Origin: a virus
Length of the DNA: 20,070 nucleotides
Direction: 5' to 3' (one strand)
Virus record (IMG/VR): IMGVR_UViG_3300007735_000444
Location: 1 to 20,070 of that record
Each line of letters begins with the position of its first letter. Position 1 is the stretch's first letter. Positions 14,111 to 19,463 of this stretch are shown piece by piece. The position numbers were made by a program, and so were the translations under genes. Below the pieces are notes generated by a model. That model saw only the letters and a list, made by a program, of their open reading frames with translations, did not search any database and was not told the origin of the DNA.

Positions 14111-14906
14111 TTGCCTTCTCGCTTTCTAGGAAGGCTTTTCTCTCCATAATTTCTGCTCGGAGAGTAGTTAATTGCCCATCATTTACCCGACTTGGAAATT
14201 CGGCATCTAATTCCGATTTCAGTTCGGCAAATAAGGTTCGCAAATCATTCAAATTATCAATTTTCTTGATATTAGAAGCAGTATCTTGATAATTGGCAAT
14301 ATGATGTGCGCCTTCAACTGGTTTTGATTCAGGTATTTCAACTGTAGTAATAACGGGTCGCGTTACTACTTCGGCTTGTTCCATCTCTTCCGTTGTATAG
14401 ATACCTGATAAATCATTAGGAAATGCCTTACGCAAAGCCAATGCTTCTGCGCATTTGGCAATCATTGTGTCGGGCATTTTGCGCCAAATTGGAGTAGTAG
14501 CGTTATAACTATTAAACTTTGCTACTGCCCATAATGGTTCATTAAAACCCTTACGCATTACCCCTACTTTTGCGGCAACGGGTGGTTTGGTATCTAGCCA
14601 AACATCTATCCACTCGCCATCATCACCACACCAATACGGGCCAACTTGTCCAGCATATTCGCCAGAGCGTTGTGCCACGATACGCAATCCATCAATACTT
14701 GCTTGAATTGTGTATCTGCCACCCCTTTCAATCATATATAACTGCCTAGCAAACGGGTCTAAACCTGTTCGTTGGGCATAGTGTAAAAATACGGCTAAAT
14801 CAGCCTTGGGAGCGTTTGCTAACCCCAATTGCTTAAGTGCCGCAAGTTGCTTTTCATCCCACATCTTTTGGTCATTACTGACCGCAAGAGCCGTTTTATC
14901 TGTCAT
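14103..14906 (-). CDS. recT: RecT/Bet-family single-strand annealing protein
   Basis: A 267-residue recombinase. The central part is diagnostic: AQRTGLDPFARQLYMIERGGRYTIQASIDGLRIVAQRSGEYAG (in parts, residues 45-89), then GPYWCGDDGEW, AKFNSYNATTPIWRKMPDTMIAKCAEALALRKAFP and LSGIYTTEEM. This is the Bet/RecT fold that coats single strands as rings or helices and anneals complements. The C-terminal 80 residues are variable, as usual, and would contact host SSB or partners. The Cas4-like nuclease downstream (12165-13097) supplies the single strands. An AGAAGGC site precedes the ATG, which directly follows the stop of the upstream gene. Confidence 0.93.
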   Translation of the reverse strand: MTDKTALAVSNDQKMWDEKQLAALKQLGLANAPKADLAVFLHYAQRTGLDPFARQLYMIERGGRYTIQASIDGLRIVAQRSGEYAGQVGPYWCGDDGEWIDVWLDTKPPVAAKVGVMRKGFNEPLWAVAKFNSYNATTPIWRKMPDTMIAKCAEALALRKAFPNDLSGIYTTEEMEQAEVVTRPVITTVEIPESKPVEGAHHIANYQDTASNIKKIDNLNDLRTLFAELKSELDAEFPSRVNDGQLTTLRAEIMERKAFLESEKANG

Positions 14907-15107
14907 TTATGCCTTCTTCCGTTCTACTCTAACTCGCAGAACCTTCGGATTAAGTTCTGCCATAGTTAATGAATCAACTACTTGTGATTCTGCTTGATTG
15001 CGTAACCATTCTGCTAGTTCCGCTCCCTTTAACTTACCTTCAACCGCGCCAGTATTTGGGTGGTTGATATCCACTCCAACTAGCAACTTGATGGTTGATT
15101 TAGCCAT
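14907..15107 (-). CDS. Hypothetical small protein, 66 residues
   Basis: The ATG at 15107 (MAKSTIKLLVGVDINHPNTG) is chosen because GAAAGGAAGGC lies 3 bases upstream. An in-frame ATG at 15137 would translate that ribosome site. The protein continues EGKLKGAELAEWLRNQAESQVVDSLTMAELNPKVLRVRVERKKA, an alpha/beta-looking small domain with a basic end. Its stop abuts the RecT ATG. I do not recognise the family; it could be a small partner or regulator of RecT. Confidence 0.6.
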   Translation of the reverse strand: MAKSTIKLLVGVDINHPNTGAVEGKLKGAELAEWLRNQAESQVVDSLTMAELNPKVLRVRVERKKA

Positions 15108-15164
15108 TTGCCTTCCTTTCGGTATATCTGTTGGCATTGTGCCAGCAGAAAATTAAAAAACTGC

Positions 15165-15368
15165 CTATAACCATTTGTAGCCATCACCTGTCCAATACAG
15201 ATTTAGCGCAATTTGATTTATAAGCAGACCAATTAAAAATGCCACTATAAATAACAATCGCTTACCGCGTAGTGTTAATTGAGAAGGATTGCCATTTGCT
15301 TTATTTGTTAATAACGCAATTACTCCCACCGATACGGAAAAGAGTATGCCGATTATGCTACTTATCAT
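15165..15368 (-). CDS. Small two-TM membrane protein
   Basis: A 67-residue protein with two hydrophobic segments, residues 2-20 (ISSIIGILFSVSVGVIALL) and 37-58 (RLLFIVAFLIGLLINQIALNLY), joined by a polar basic turn. This hairpin topology fits a small membrane protein, possibly holin-like or involved in superinfection exclusion, but nothing links it to lysis here. It is the first gene after the candidate promoter at 15437-15465 and has a GGAGG site 8 bases before the ATG, so it heads the recombination operon. Exact role unknown. Confidence 0.65.
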   Translation of the reverse strand: MISSIIGILFSVSVGVIALLTNKANGNPSQLTLRGKRLLFIVAFLIGLLINQIALNLYWTGDGYKWL

Positions 15369-15436
15369 TGGGTTTGCCTCCAGTTCATAGGTTATTAGAT
15401 GGGTCAGACATTTAACAAGTGATTTATTTGCAAGTC

Positions 15437-15465
15437 ATAATATTTTTTACTGTTATGCCTATCAA
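15437..15465 (-). promoter_or_regulatory. Candidate sigma70-type promoter for the recombination operon
   Basis: On the minus strand TTGATA (15460-15465) is separated by exactly 17 bases from TATTAT (15437-15442), each one base off consensus. It lies 70-100 bases upstream of the membrane-protein start and just past the hairpin at 15487-15551. Placement between a hairpin and the first gene of a module supports it. Confidence 0.6.
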
Positions 15466-15486
15466 ATGAATCGTGATTTATAAACG

Positions 15487-15551
15487 ATTAGGCGGGTTAG
15501 CACTTTGGGGGGATAACTTTATATAACCCAATGTGTGCCAACCCGCCTAAT
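15487..15551 (-). terminator. Long 17-bp hairpin at the end of the early operon
   Basis: The arms 15487-15503 and 15535-15551 pair over 17 positions. The only non-Watson-Crick pair is a G-U in minus-strand RNA (an A-C mismatch on the plus strand), so the fold favours the transcribed strand. Inside the 31-base loop, TTGGG and CCCAA can pair further. It starts 13 bases after the DUF932 stop. The following bases (CGTTTATAAATC) are A/T-rich but not a clean U tract. It is either a terminator or an RNA-stability/processing hairpin. A small second inverted repeat AATCGT/ACGATT (15469-15489) abuts it. Confidence 0.65.
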
Positions 15552-15564
15552 GACCTGCTATGAC

Positions 15565-16560
15565 TTAGAGTAGATTCAATACCTTGTTCTTGAACCTATC
15601 TCCAGCGCCAGTTACGATACGGATAGCCCTAGCAGTATCAGCGTTAGCATCTCTAACAGGCTTAGCCCAATCCGCGTATTCGGCAAATGCGTTATATGCC
15701 GCCCATTTGGTATTGGCTATATTGGCTTGTGTTGGTGCTTTCCATAAGCCATTAACAGTAGAGCGTGCCGTTTCTGCCATAGTTACGGCTCTTGGTGATT
15801 CCTCATCCTTAATTGGAAAAACTTTATCCACTAAGGCGTAGAAATCTTTGTCCGTCATACTTTGTTTAAGTAAATTATCAGCAATTTTCTTAAACTCGGC
15901 TTGATACTTGAATGTAACTTTCAAGGTGTCGCGAGCCGCTTCAATTTTGTCATTAACGCCAGCAGTATGTCTGACGATAAATGTTTGTGCGGCTTGCTTA
16001 ATAGCGGCAGTAAGTGTGTTTTGGCAGACAACGCGGATAGGAGTTACCAATACATTGAATGATGATGACCCATCGTGCGTGTTCCAAGCCATAAGGTACA
16101 TATCAATAGCATCTACGCCACCAATTAAAATACCCTCTGGCATTTTCATAGTCATAAATACTTTACGACCATTATCAATACTGCCAGCCGTTTCAAATAC
16201 TGCGCCAGATTCATCGGCAATTGCATTTAGAAAGCCAAATGCTTCTGAATTTTGAACTGGTGTGTATCGTGAGCCAACTACACCAAGTGCTTCCGCCTTG
16301 CGTGTCTTTGGATGATACCGATAAGTCATAAATTTATCGGTATATGTGATTGTTTCCGTTTTGTCGCCATCATAGGCTGGGACAATTGTTGTTACTGGGT
16401 TTTCTGATTTGGTAACTGTCCAATCCAGAAATGCAGTTTCAAGTGCTTGGTCGGAAGTAAGCGCGCCATCGGTAACTGTTCCAAGTTTATGCCACGCTAC
16501 CTCACGGTTGGTGAAGAAGGCAGTATCGCCATCCTCAAATTGCTCTAATCGGTGAGACAT
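15565..16560 (-). CDS. DUF932 phage/plasmid-like protein
   Basis: A 331-residue protein of the DUF932 family (phage/plasmid-like protein, TIGR03299-type). Recognisable parts are the N-terminal FFTNREVAWHKLGT, then GVVGSRYTPVQNSEAFGFLNAI, GRKVFMTMKMPEGI, MYLMAWNTHDGSSSFNVLVTPIRVVCQNTLTAA and a helical C-terminal half. The family is common in phages and plasmids and has no established activity; DNA metabolism or recombination has been suggested. It overlaps the glycosylase gene by 26 bases. Its ribosome site is GAAAGGGATA, the same as those of the ribozyme-led genes. It ends the early operon before the 15487-15551 hairpin. Confidence 0.88.
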   Translation of the reverse strand: MSHRLEQFEDGDTAFFTNREVAWHKLGTVTDGALTSDQALETAFLDWTVTKSENPVTTIVPAYDGDKTETITYTDKFMTYRYHPKTRKAEALGVVGSRYTPVQNSEAFGFLNAIADESGAVFETAGSIDNGRKVFMTMKMPEGILIGGVDAIDMYLMAWNTHDGSSSFNVLVTPIRVVCQNTLTAAIKQAAQTFIVRHTAGVNDKIEAARDTLKVTFKYQAEFKKIADNLLKQSMTDKDFYALVDKVFPIKDEESPRAVTMAETARSTVNGLWKAPTQANIANTKWAAYNAFAEYADWAKPVRDANADTARAIRIVTGAGDRFKNKVLNLL

Positions 16561-17020
16561 TATTTATCCCTTTCGTTGTAGTTGTTTGTAATGGACCTGC
16601 GTAAAATGTGCCGTCAGGGCGACACCAGATATACGGCAGGTTTGAAGCGACCCCAAATTTGTAATGTATAGGGTCTTTCCGCATCAAATTGCTTTGATGG
16701 GAAATATGAAGTGGCTCAAAGCCCAGCCACCAAGGGTTACCTGTATCGGTAAGATTTTCGCTAACTTCTGCAAATTTAGGTAATAAAGTGTCTTTGAAAC
16801 CACGATATTCCCATTCAACGCAAATCGTTATGCCATAGAGCGCAAGTAAATATTCGTAACCTTGCCACATCTTGGTAGCAGGGTGGTTAGCCCACCCTGC
16901 TGATTTGCCTGTAAGCGTATTAAGTATTTGCCACGCTTCAACACGCTGTTTGCCTAGCCGTTTGTTATCTAAAACAACTGCTGATTTTGTGAAGTTAGCA
17001 TATGGTAGAAATGTTTGCAT
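16535..17020 (-). CDS. Pyrimidine dimer DNA glycosylase-like protein (MSMEG_6728 type)
   Basis: About 161 residues from the ATG at 17020, chosen because GGAAGG lies 7 bases upstream. An ATG at 17038 would place this site inside the gene. The start MQTFLPYANFTKSAVVLDNKRLGKQRVEAWQIL, then GWANHPATKMWQGYEYLLALYG, and later SHQSNLMRKDP and LPYIW, match the Pyr_excise/MSMEG_6728 family. That family resembles T4 DenV, which removes UV-induced pyrimidine dimers through its N-terminal amine. It would repair sunlight damage, consistent with a surface-water phage, though enzymatic activity is inferred. It overlaps both neighbours. Confidence 0.82.
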   Translation of the reverse strand: MQTFLPYANFTKSAVVLDNKRLGKQRVEAWQILNTLTGKSAGWANHPATKMWQGYEYLLALYGITICVEWEYRGFKDTLLPKFAEVSENLTDTGNPWWLGFEPLHISHQSNLMRKDPIHYKFGVASNLPYIWCRPDGTFYAGPLQTTTTKGINNVSPIRAI

Positions 17021-17261
17021 TATCTGCCTTCCATTCATTTAAGTCATCGGCAACCGATTTGGCAATTTCATAATTATCGCCACAAAAGGCTGGTTGTGGT
17101 GGCGTAACTGGCAAGCGTGAAAATCTTGCTTCGTTATACCATTTGTTCCAAGCGGTAAAACTAACCACTAAATGCTGACCAACTTTGCAAAACCCTTTGC
17201 GTTGGCAAGCATCGGCGTAATAGCCGCCCGGACTTACTACTACATATGTTATTTCGTCCAT
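16995..17261 (-). CDS. Hypothetical protein, 88 residues
   Basis: An 88-residue protein beginning MDEITYVVVSPGGYYADACQRKGFCKVGQHLVVSF in parts. Three Cys, many aromatic residues and TPPQPAFCGDNYEIAKSVADDLNEW suggest a compact domain. It has a strong AAGGAG 7 bases upstream that is embedded in the end of the 51-residue zinc gene, and its end overlaps the glycosylase gene by 26 bases. No family is recognised. It is co-transcribed with the ribozyme-led unit starting at 17880. Confidence 0.6.
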   Translation of the reverse strand: MDEITYVVVSPGGYYADACQRKGFCKVGQHLVVSFTAWNKWYNEARFSRLPVTPPQPAFCGDNYEIAKSVADDLNEWKADNANISTIC

Positions 17262-17404
17262 TTTTTATTCTCCTTACATATTTGGCAATTGATTGACCCT
17301 GTATAACAATGGCAACAATATCCATCGCCATTGGCATCCCATCCTTCAAATGGGAAATGTATTGCTTTATCTTCGCATAAAAAGCAGATAATGCCGATAG
17401 TCAT
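17249..17404 (-). CDS. 51-residue Cys-rich zinc-binding miniprotein
   Basis: The ATG at 17404 lies 2 bases after the upstream stop. The frame encodes MTIGIICFLCEDKAIHFPFE and continues through YCCHC and CQIC to the TAA at 17249-17251. Cysteines at 7, 10, 30, 31, 33, 40 and 43, with H32, could bind two zinc ions. It overlaps the next gene by 13 bases and contains that gene's AAGGAG site. It therefore fills the 145-base gap between two clear genes. No family is recognised. Confidence 0.65.
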   Translation of the reverse strand: MTIGIICFLCEDKAIHFPFEGWDANGDGYCCHCYTGSINCQICKENKKWTK

Positions 17405-17406
17405 AT

Positions 17407-17880
17407 TTATTCTGCTTCCACTTCGTCAACTTCATATTCTTCATCTTCAATCGTGTCGTAAGTAATATCGTTTGCAATTTGATAACTAATTGCTTCCAAT
17501 ATGGTTGATTTGGCATCTTCCTCATTTTCTGCTTCCACGCCAGTAATTGTGAATTTAATGGTTACATTAGCGGAATAAGCAAATTTGATTTCATCTGCAC
17601 CAATAAGTGTTAATAACTCATTGATAGCATCTGCATCCATTTCAACTGTTTTATTTTTATCTCCGTCTAATTCCTCTTGGAAATATTCACGGGCTTTTTT
17701 ACGCAAATCGGTAGTTTCTGCCATTGCTTTCCAATAAGCGGTTTGATAATAATCAACGCGTTCATCTAAATGTGTTACTACGGCTAAAAGTTTATCCACT
17801 TCTGCCATTAGATTTTCGCCTTGAAGTTTGTCTAGCATTTGTCTGATTGTTTCGCGTGTTGCTTGTGTATCTCTTGCCAT
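17407..17880 (-). CDS. Acidic hypothetical protein led by a hammerhead ribozyme
   Basis: A 157-residue protein. The N-terminal two thirds are helical and probably coiled coil (RETIRQMLDKLQGENLMAEVDKLLAVVTHLDERVDYYQTAYWKAM in parts). A beta-rich segment, FAYSANVTIKFTITGVEAENEEDAKSTILEAI, follows, then a strongly acidic tail (DTIEDEEYEVDEVEAE). I do not recognise the family. The tail recalls DNA mimics or Ocr-like proteins, but composition alone does not show that. It is the first gene downstream of the hammerhead at 17906-17960 and carries the GAAAGGGATA ribosome site at 17885-17894. Confidence 0.65.
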   Translation of the reverse strand: MARDTQATRETIRQMLDKLQGENLMAEVDKLLAVVTHLDERVDYYQTAYWKAMAETTDLRKKAREYFQEELDGDKNKTVEMDADAINELLTLIGADEIKFAYSANVTIKFTITGVEAENEEDAKSTILEAISYQIANDITYDTIEDEEYEVDEVEAE

Positions 17881-17905
17881 TTTGTATCCCTTTCATAGTC
17901 TGATG

Positions 17906-17960
17906 AGGCTCATCAGTAGTGCCGTCCAGCACTAGACCGCGCCGAAGCGCGGTTTCGCCT
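17906..17960 (-). ncRNA. Type II hammerhead ribozyme B
   Basis: Read on the minus strand from 17960: stem II 3' strand AGGC; core GAA (17956-17954); stem III A15.1-CCGCGC, UUCG loop, GCGCGGU16.1; C17 at 17935; stem I UAGUGC, loop UGGACG, GCACUA; core CUGAUGA (17916-17910); stem II 5' strand GCCU, which pairs with AGGC. Every invariant core base is present and all three stems are Watson-Crick. Cleavage is expected between 17935 and 17934. The stop codon of the upstream gene (17960-17962) overlaps stem II. The processed mRNA would have a 54-base leader before the ATG at 17880, capped by the stem I hairpin. Confidence 0.92.
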
Positions 17961-18154
17961 TACCTTATATTTACATACCGACTTGCAACGCGTAGTAAAT
18001 TTTGGTAGTCGCCACTCATTGAATCCATTGTGTATTGGTCCAATTGTTCTTTAGTTGCGCCAGCCTTTTTCAACGCGTTCCGAACTGAACCCATAATTGC
18101 AAACGCGTTACCATCGTTGCCCGATAATTTAACTGTTACATTGAATAATGCCAC
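17960..18154 (-). CDS. Conserved small phage protein (LSGNDGNAFAIMG type)
   Basis: A 64-residue protein, MALFNVTVKLSGNDGNAFAI then MGSVRNALKKAGATKEQLDQYTMDSMSGDYQNLLRVASRYVNI. The GNDGNAFaixG.v..aLrkaG.....i......SGDYd.LL......V pattern is familiar from small phage proteins of unknown function, often in early regions. It is probably an alpha/beta domain of about 60 residues. The start follows the upstream stop by 2 bases. Its stop codon overlaps stem II of ribozyme B, so translation could influence folding of that ribozyme. Confidence 0.75.
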   Translation of the reverse strand: MALFNVTVKLSGNDGNAFAIMGSVRNALKKAGATKEQLDQYTMDSMSGDYQNLLRVASRYVNIR

Positions 18155-18156
18155 GA

Positions 18157-18585
18157 TTATGCCTCCTCTCTAACTAGACGGTGCATTTGATGTTGCCAAA
18201 TGCTTACATTGTCATCTAATCTATCGCCGAATACGCGGACATATTCAGCAATATCTTTTTGTCGTGATGATACGCAAGATAAAATAACATCAATTGAAAT
18301 ATGAACTCTGCCATTTAGCCAGCCATTGCCAACATTTGTTGGAACTTCAATTGTTCTATATTCATCTTGTTCCCAGCCAACGCCTTCTGAACAAACCAGT
18401 GCATATTTTGGTTCGCCCCAAGGGTCTTGTTTAGCCAATTTAATCAACAACAAATCGTCAATTTTGACGGAACTTGGATTGTCGTATTGAAGTGCTAATA
18501 TCTGATTAGCAATTTTGGCTAATGCCCAGCCATTAATTAGATAACCTGTATAACCTTTGGTGCGTTGTTCCATTCTGTCGTTCAT
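18157..18585 (-). CDS. Hypothetical protein, 142 residues, pseudoknot-led
   Basis: The start at 18585 (MNDRMEQRTKGYTGYLINGW) is chosen because GAAAGGGATA lies at 18591-18600. Starting from an upstream ATG at 18663 would translate through both that site and a structured RNA. The protein continues with ALAKIANQILALQYDNPSSVKIDDLLLIKLAKQDPWGEPKYALVCSEG in parts and a C-terminal helix with QKDIAEYVRVFGDRLDD. I recognise no family. It is the third gene after ribozyme A and the only one in the unit preceded by the pseudoknot at 18622-18666. Confidence 0.65.
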   Translation of the reverse strand: MNDRMEQRTKGYTGYLINGWALAKIANQILALQYDNPSSVKIDDLLLIKLAKQDPWGEPKYALVCSEGVGWEQDEYRTIEVPTNVGNGWLNGRVHISIDVILSCVSSRQKDIAEYVRVFGDRLDDNVSIWQHQMHRLVREEA

Positions 18586-18621
18586 TTGCTTATCCCTTTC
18601 GTGTTTGGTTTGTTTGCTAAC

Positions 18622-18666
18622 TGCACGGTATAAAACAAATGCCGACCCCGTGCAAGTCGGCAATTG
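18622..18666 (-). ncRNA. H-type RNA pseudoknot in the leader of the 18585 gene
   Basis: In minus-strand RNA, stem 1 is UGCCGAC (18662-18656) with GUCGGCA (18646-18640), extended past a U-U mismatch by CAA/UUG. Its 9-base loop contains UGCACGG (18654-18648), which pairs perfectly with CCGUGCA (18628-18622) downstream. Loop lengths (1 base crossing the 7-bp stem 2, about 12 bases crossing stem 1) suit a classical pseudoknot. It ends 22 bases before the ribosome site. Function is unknown: it could be a translational regulator, riboswitch or ribozyme. Confidence 0.6.
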
Positions 18667-18683
18667 CTATTGCTATTGCTATA

Positions 18684-18866
18684 TTAAATTTGTGTTCCAC
18701 TTTTAACTCTCCAGATTTCCATATCAAATCTGGGATTGCTAACTGAAAACGCTCCAGCCAACATATTAGATACTGCATCTAATACATCGCTTGAATCTGG
18801 ATATTGTTCTCTTGCTATTGTAATGATTGCCGCAATTACTTCATAGTCTTTTTTTGTTGTAGCCAT
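18684..18866 (-). CDS. Hypothetical protein, 60 residues
   Basis: The ATG at 18866 (MATTKKDYEVIAAIITIARE) is chosen because it lies 2 bases after the upstream stop and has AGAGGGA about 12 bases upstream. An earlier in-frame ATG at 18908 would overlap the upstream gene. The protein continues SSDVLDAVSNMLAGAFSVSNPRFDMEIWRV, with one long helix and then a short beta part. No family is recognised. An AGCAAT hexamer repeated three times (18663-18680) follows its stop, just before the pseudoknot. Confidence 0.6.
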   Translation of the reverse strand: MATTKKDYEVIAAIITIAREQYPDSSDVLDAVSNMLAGAFSVSNPRFDMEIWRVKSGTQI

Positions 18867-18868
18867 TG

Positions 18869-19066
18869 TTATGCCATCCCTCTTAGTTGTTGTTGAAATG
18901 TTGCCCAAGTATTTTCCATTGTTTCTTGTGTATTAATTTCCTGCTTATTTAGTTTTACAAATGTATCAAAACATACATCACAAAAAATAGTTGCTTCTGT
19001 ATTTTCTGTGTCATATGGGAATTGATATTTGATTGTTCCTGTGTTACCGCAGTTTGCGCATTCCAT
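18869..19066 (-). CDS. 65-residue zinc-ribbon protein led by a hammerhead ribozyme
   Basis: A 65-residue protein. C3-x2-C6 (MECANCGNTG) and C29-x2-C32 (FCDVCFDTF) make a zinc ribbon across the first 35 residues. The rest is a Gln/Thr-rich helix ending QQQLRGMA. It is the first gene of the early operon and begins 58 bases after the predicted cleavage site of ribozyme A. GAAAGGGATA (19072-19081) is its ribosome site. No specific family is recognised; nucleic-acid binding is the usual role of such ribbons. Confidence 0.72.
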   Translation of the reverse strand: MECANCGNTGTIKYQFPYDTENTEATIFCDVCFDTFVKLNKQEINTQETMENTWATFQQQLRGMA

Positions 19067-19089
19067 TGTGTTATCCCTTTCAATGTTGG

Positions 19090-19162
19090 CTTCCTCATCA
19101 GTAACTGCGTGCCAATAGCAGTTAGACCGCGCTGACTTTTAGTGCCAACGCGGTTTCGGAAA
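19090..19162 (-). ncRNA. Type II hammerhead ribozyme A
   Basis: On the minus strand from 19162: stem II 3' strand UUUCC; GAA (19157-19155); stem III A15.1-CCGCG..., extended to 12 bp with G-U pairs around an ACUAAAA loop, back to CGCGGU16.1; C17 at 19125; stem I UAACUGC, loop UAUUGGCAC, GCAGUUA; core CUGAUGA (19101-19095); stem II 5' strand GGAAG. All invariant core positions match. Stem sequences differ from ribozyme B while pairing is kept. Cleavage is expected between 19125 and 19124, which leaves a 58-base leader before the ATG at 19066. Confidence 0.92.
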
Positions 19163-19292
19163 TTGTTGTCCCTAGTTATTTATGTTGTGCAATTGTGTGA
19201 ATTGCTATCGGTGTGCCAAACCGACCTAAAAGGTAATTCTCCATACCGACTTCCGCTTTATTTGGATTGCGCTGGTTACTCGCTAGTTTCCA

Positions 19293-19315
19293 CCTAAGTC
19301 TGTCACTAACTTAGG
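19293..19315. repeat. 7-bp hairpin with 9-base loop
   Basis: CCTAAGT (19293-19299) and ACTTAGG (19309-19315) are perfect inverted repeats in the leader. Flanking GCGC words (around 19270 and 19317) could close a larger three-way structure that includes a GGAAAC segment on the minus strand. Confidence 0.45.
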
Positions 19316-19432
19316 CGCCTGTTTTGGTCTTATGCCGAGGTGCGTTCCCTTATTTGCGTGTCATAACTCCGTGCAATGTGTTACATCGGCTAATTGCTAA
19401 CCTTGCCGAATACCGTTACTAATGCCTAAATG

Positions 19433-19463
19433 TTATCCGCCGTGCTTGGCAACGGGCGGATAA
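19433..19463. repeat. 9-bp perfect hairpin
   Basis: TTATCCGCC (19433-19441) and GGCGGATAA (19455-19463) pair perfectly, with a small inner TGC/GCA stem in the 13-base loop. There is no U tract on either side. It is a structural element of the leader RNA or a DNA-binding site. Confidence 0.5.

Noticed and set aside
17161-17349. Minus-strand 62-residue frame
   Set aside because: It overlaps two better genes (17249-17404 with ordered Cys pairs, 16995-17261 with AAGGAG) in another frame and has no ribosome site.
18586-18663. N-terminal extension of the 18157-18585 gene from an upstream ATG
   Set aside because: It would translate through the pseudoknot and the GAAAGGGATA ribosome site; the ATG at 18585 sits correctly behind that site.
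18595-18666. preQ1-type or pistol-type assignment for the pseudoknot
   Set aside because: The A-rich tail and topology are reminiscent, but the conserved loop bases of preQ1-I and the linker bases of pistol are not present.
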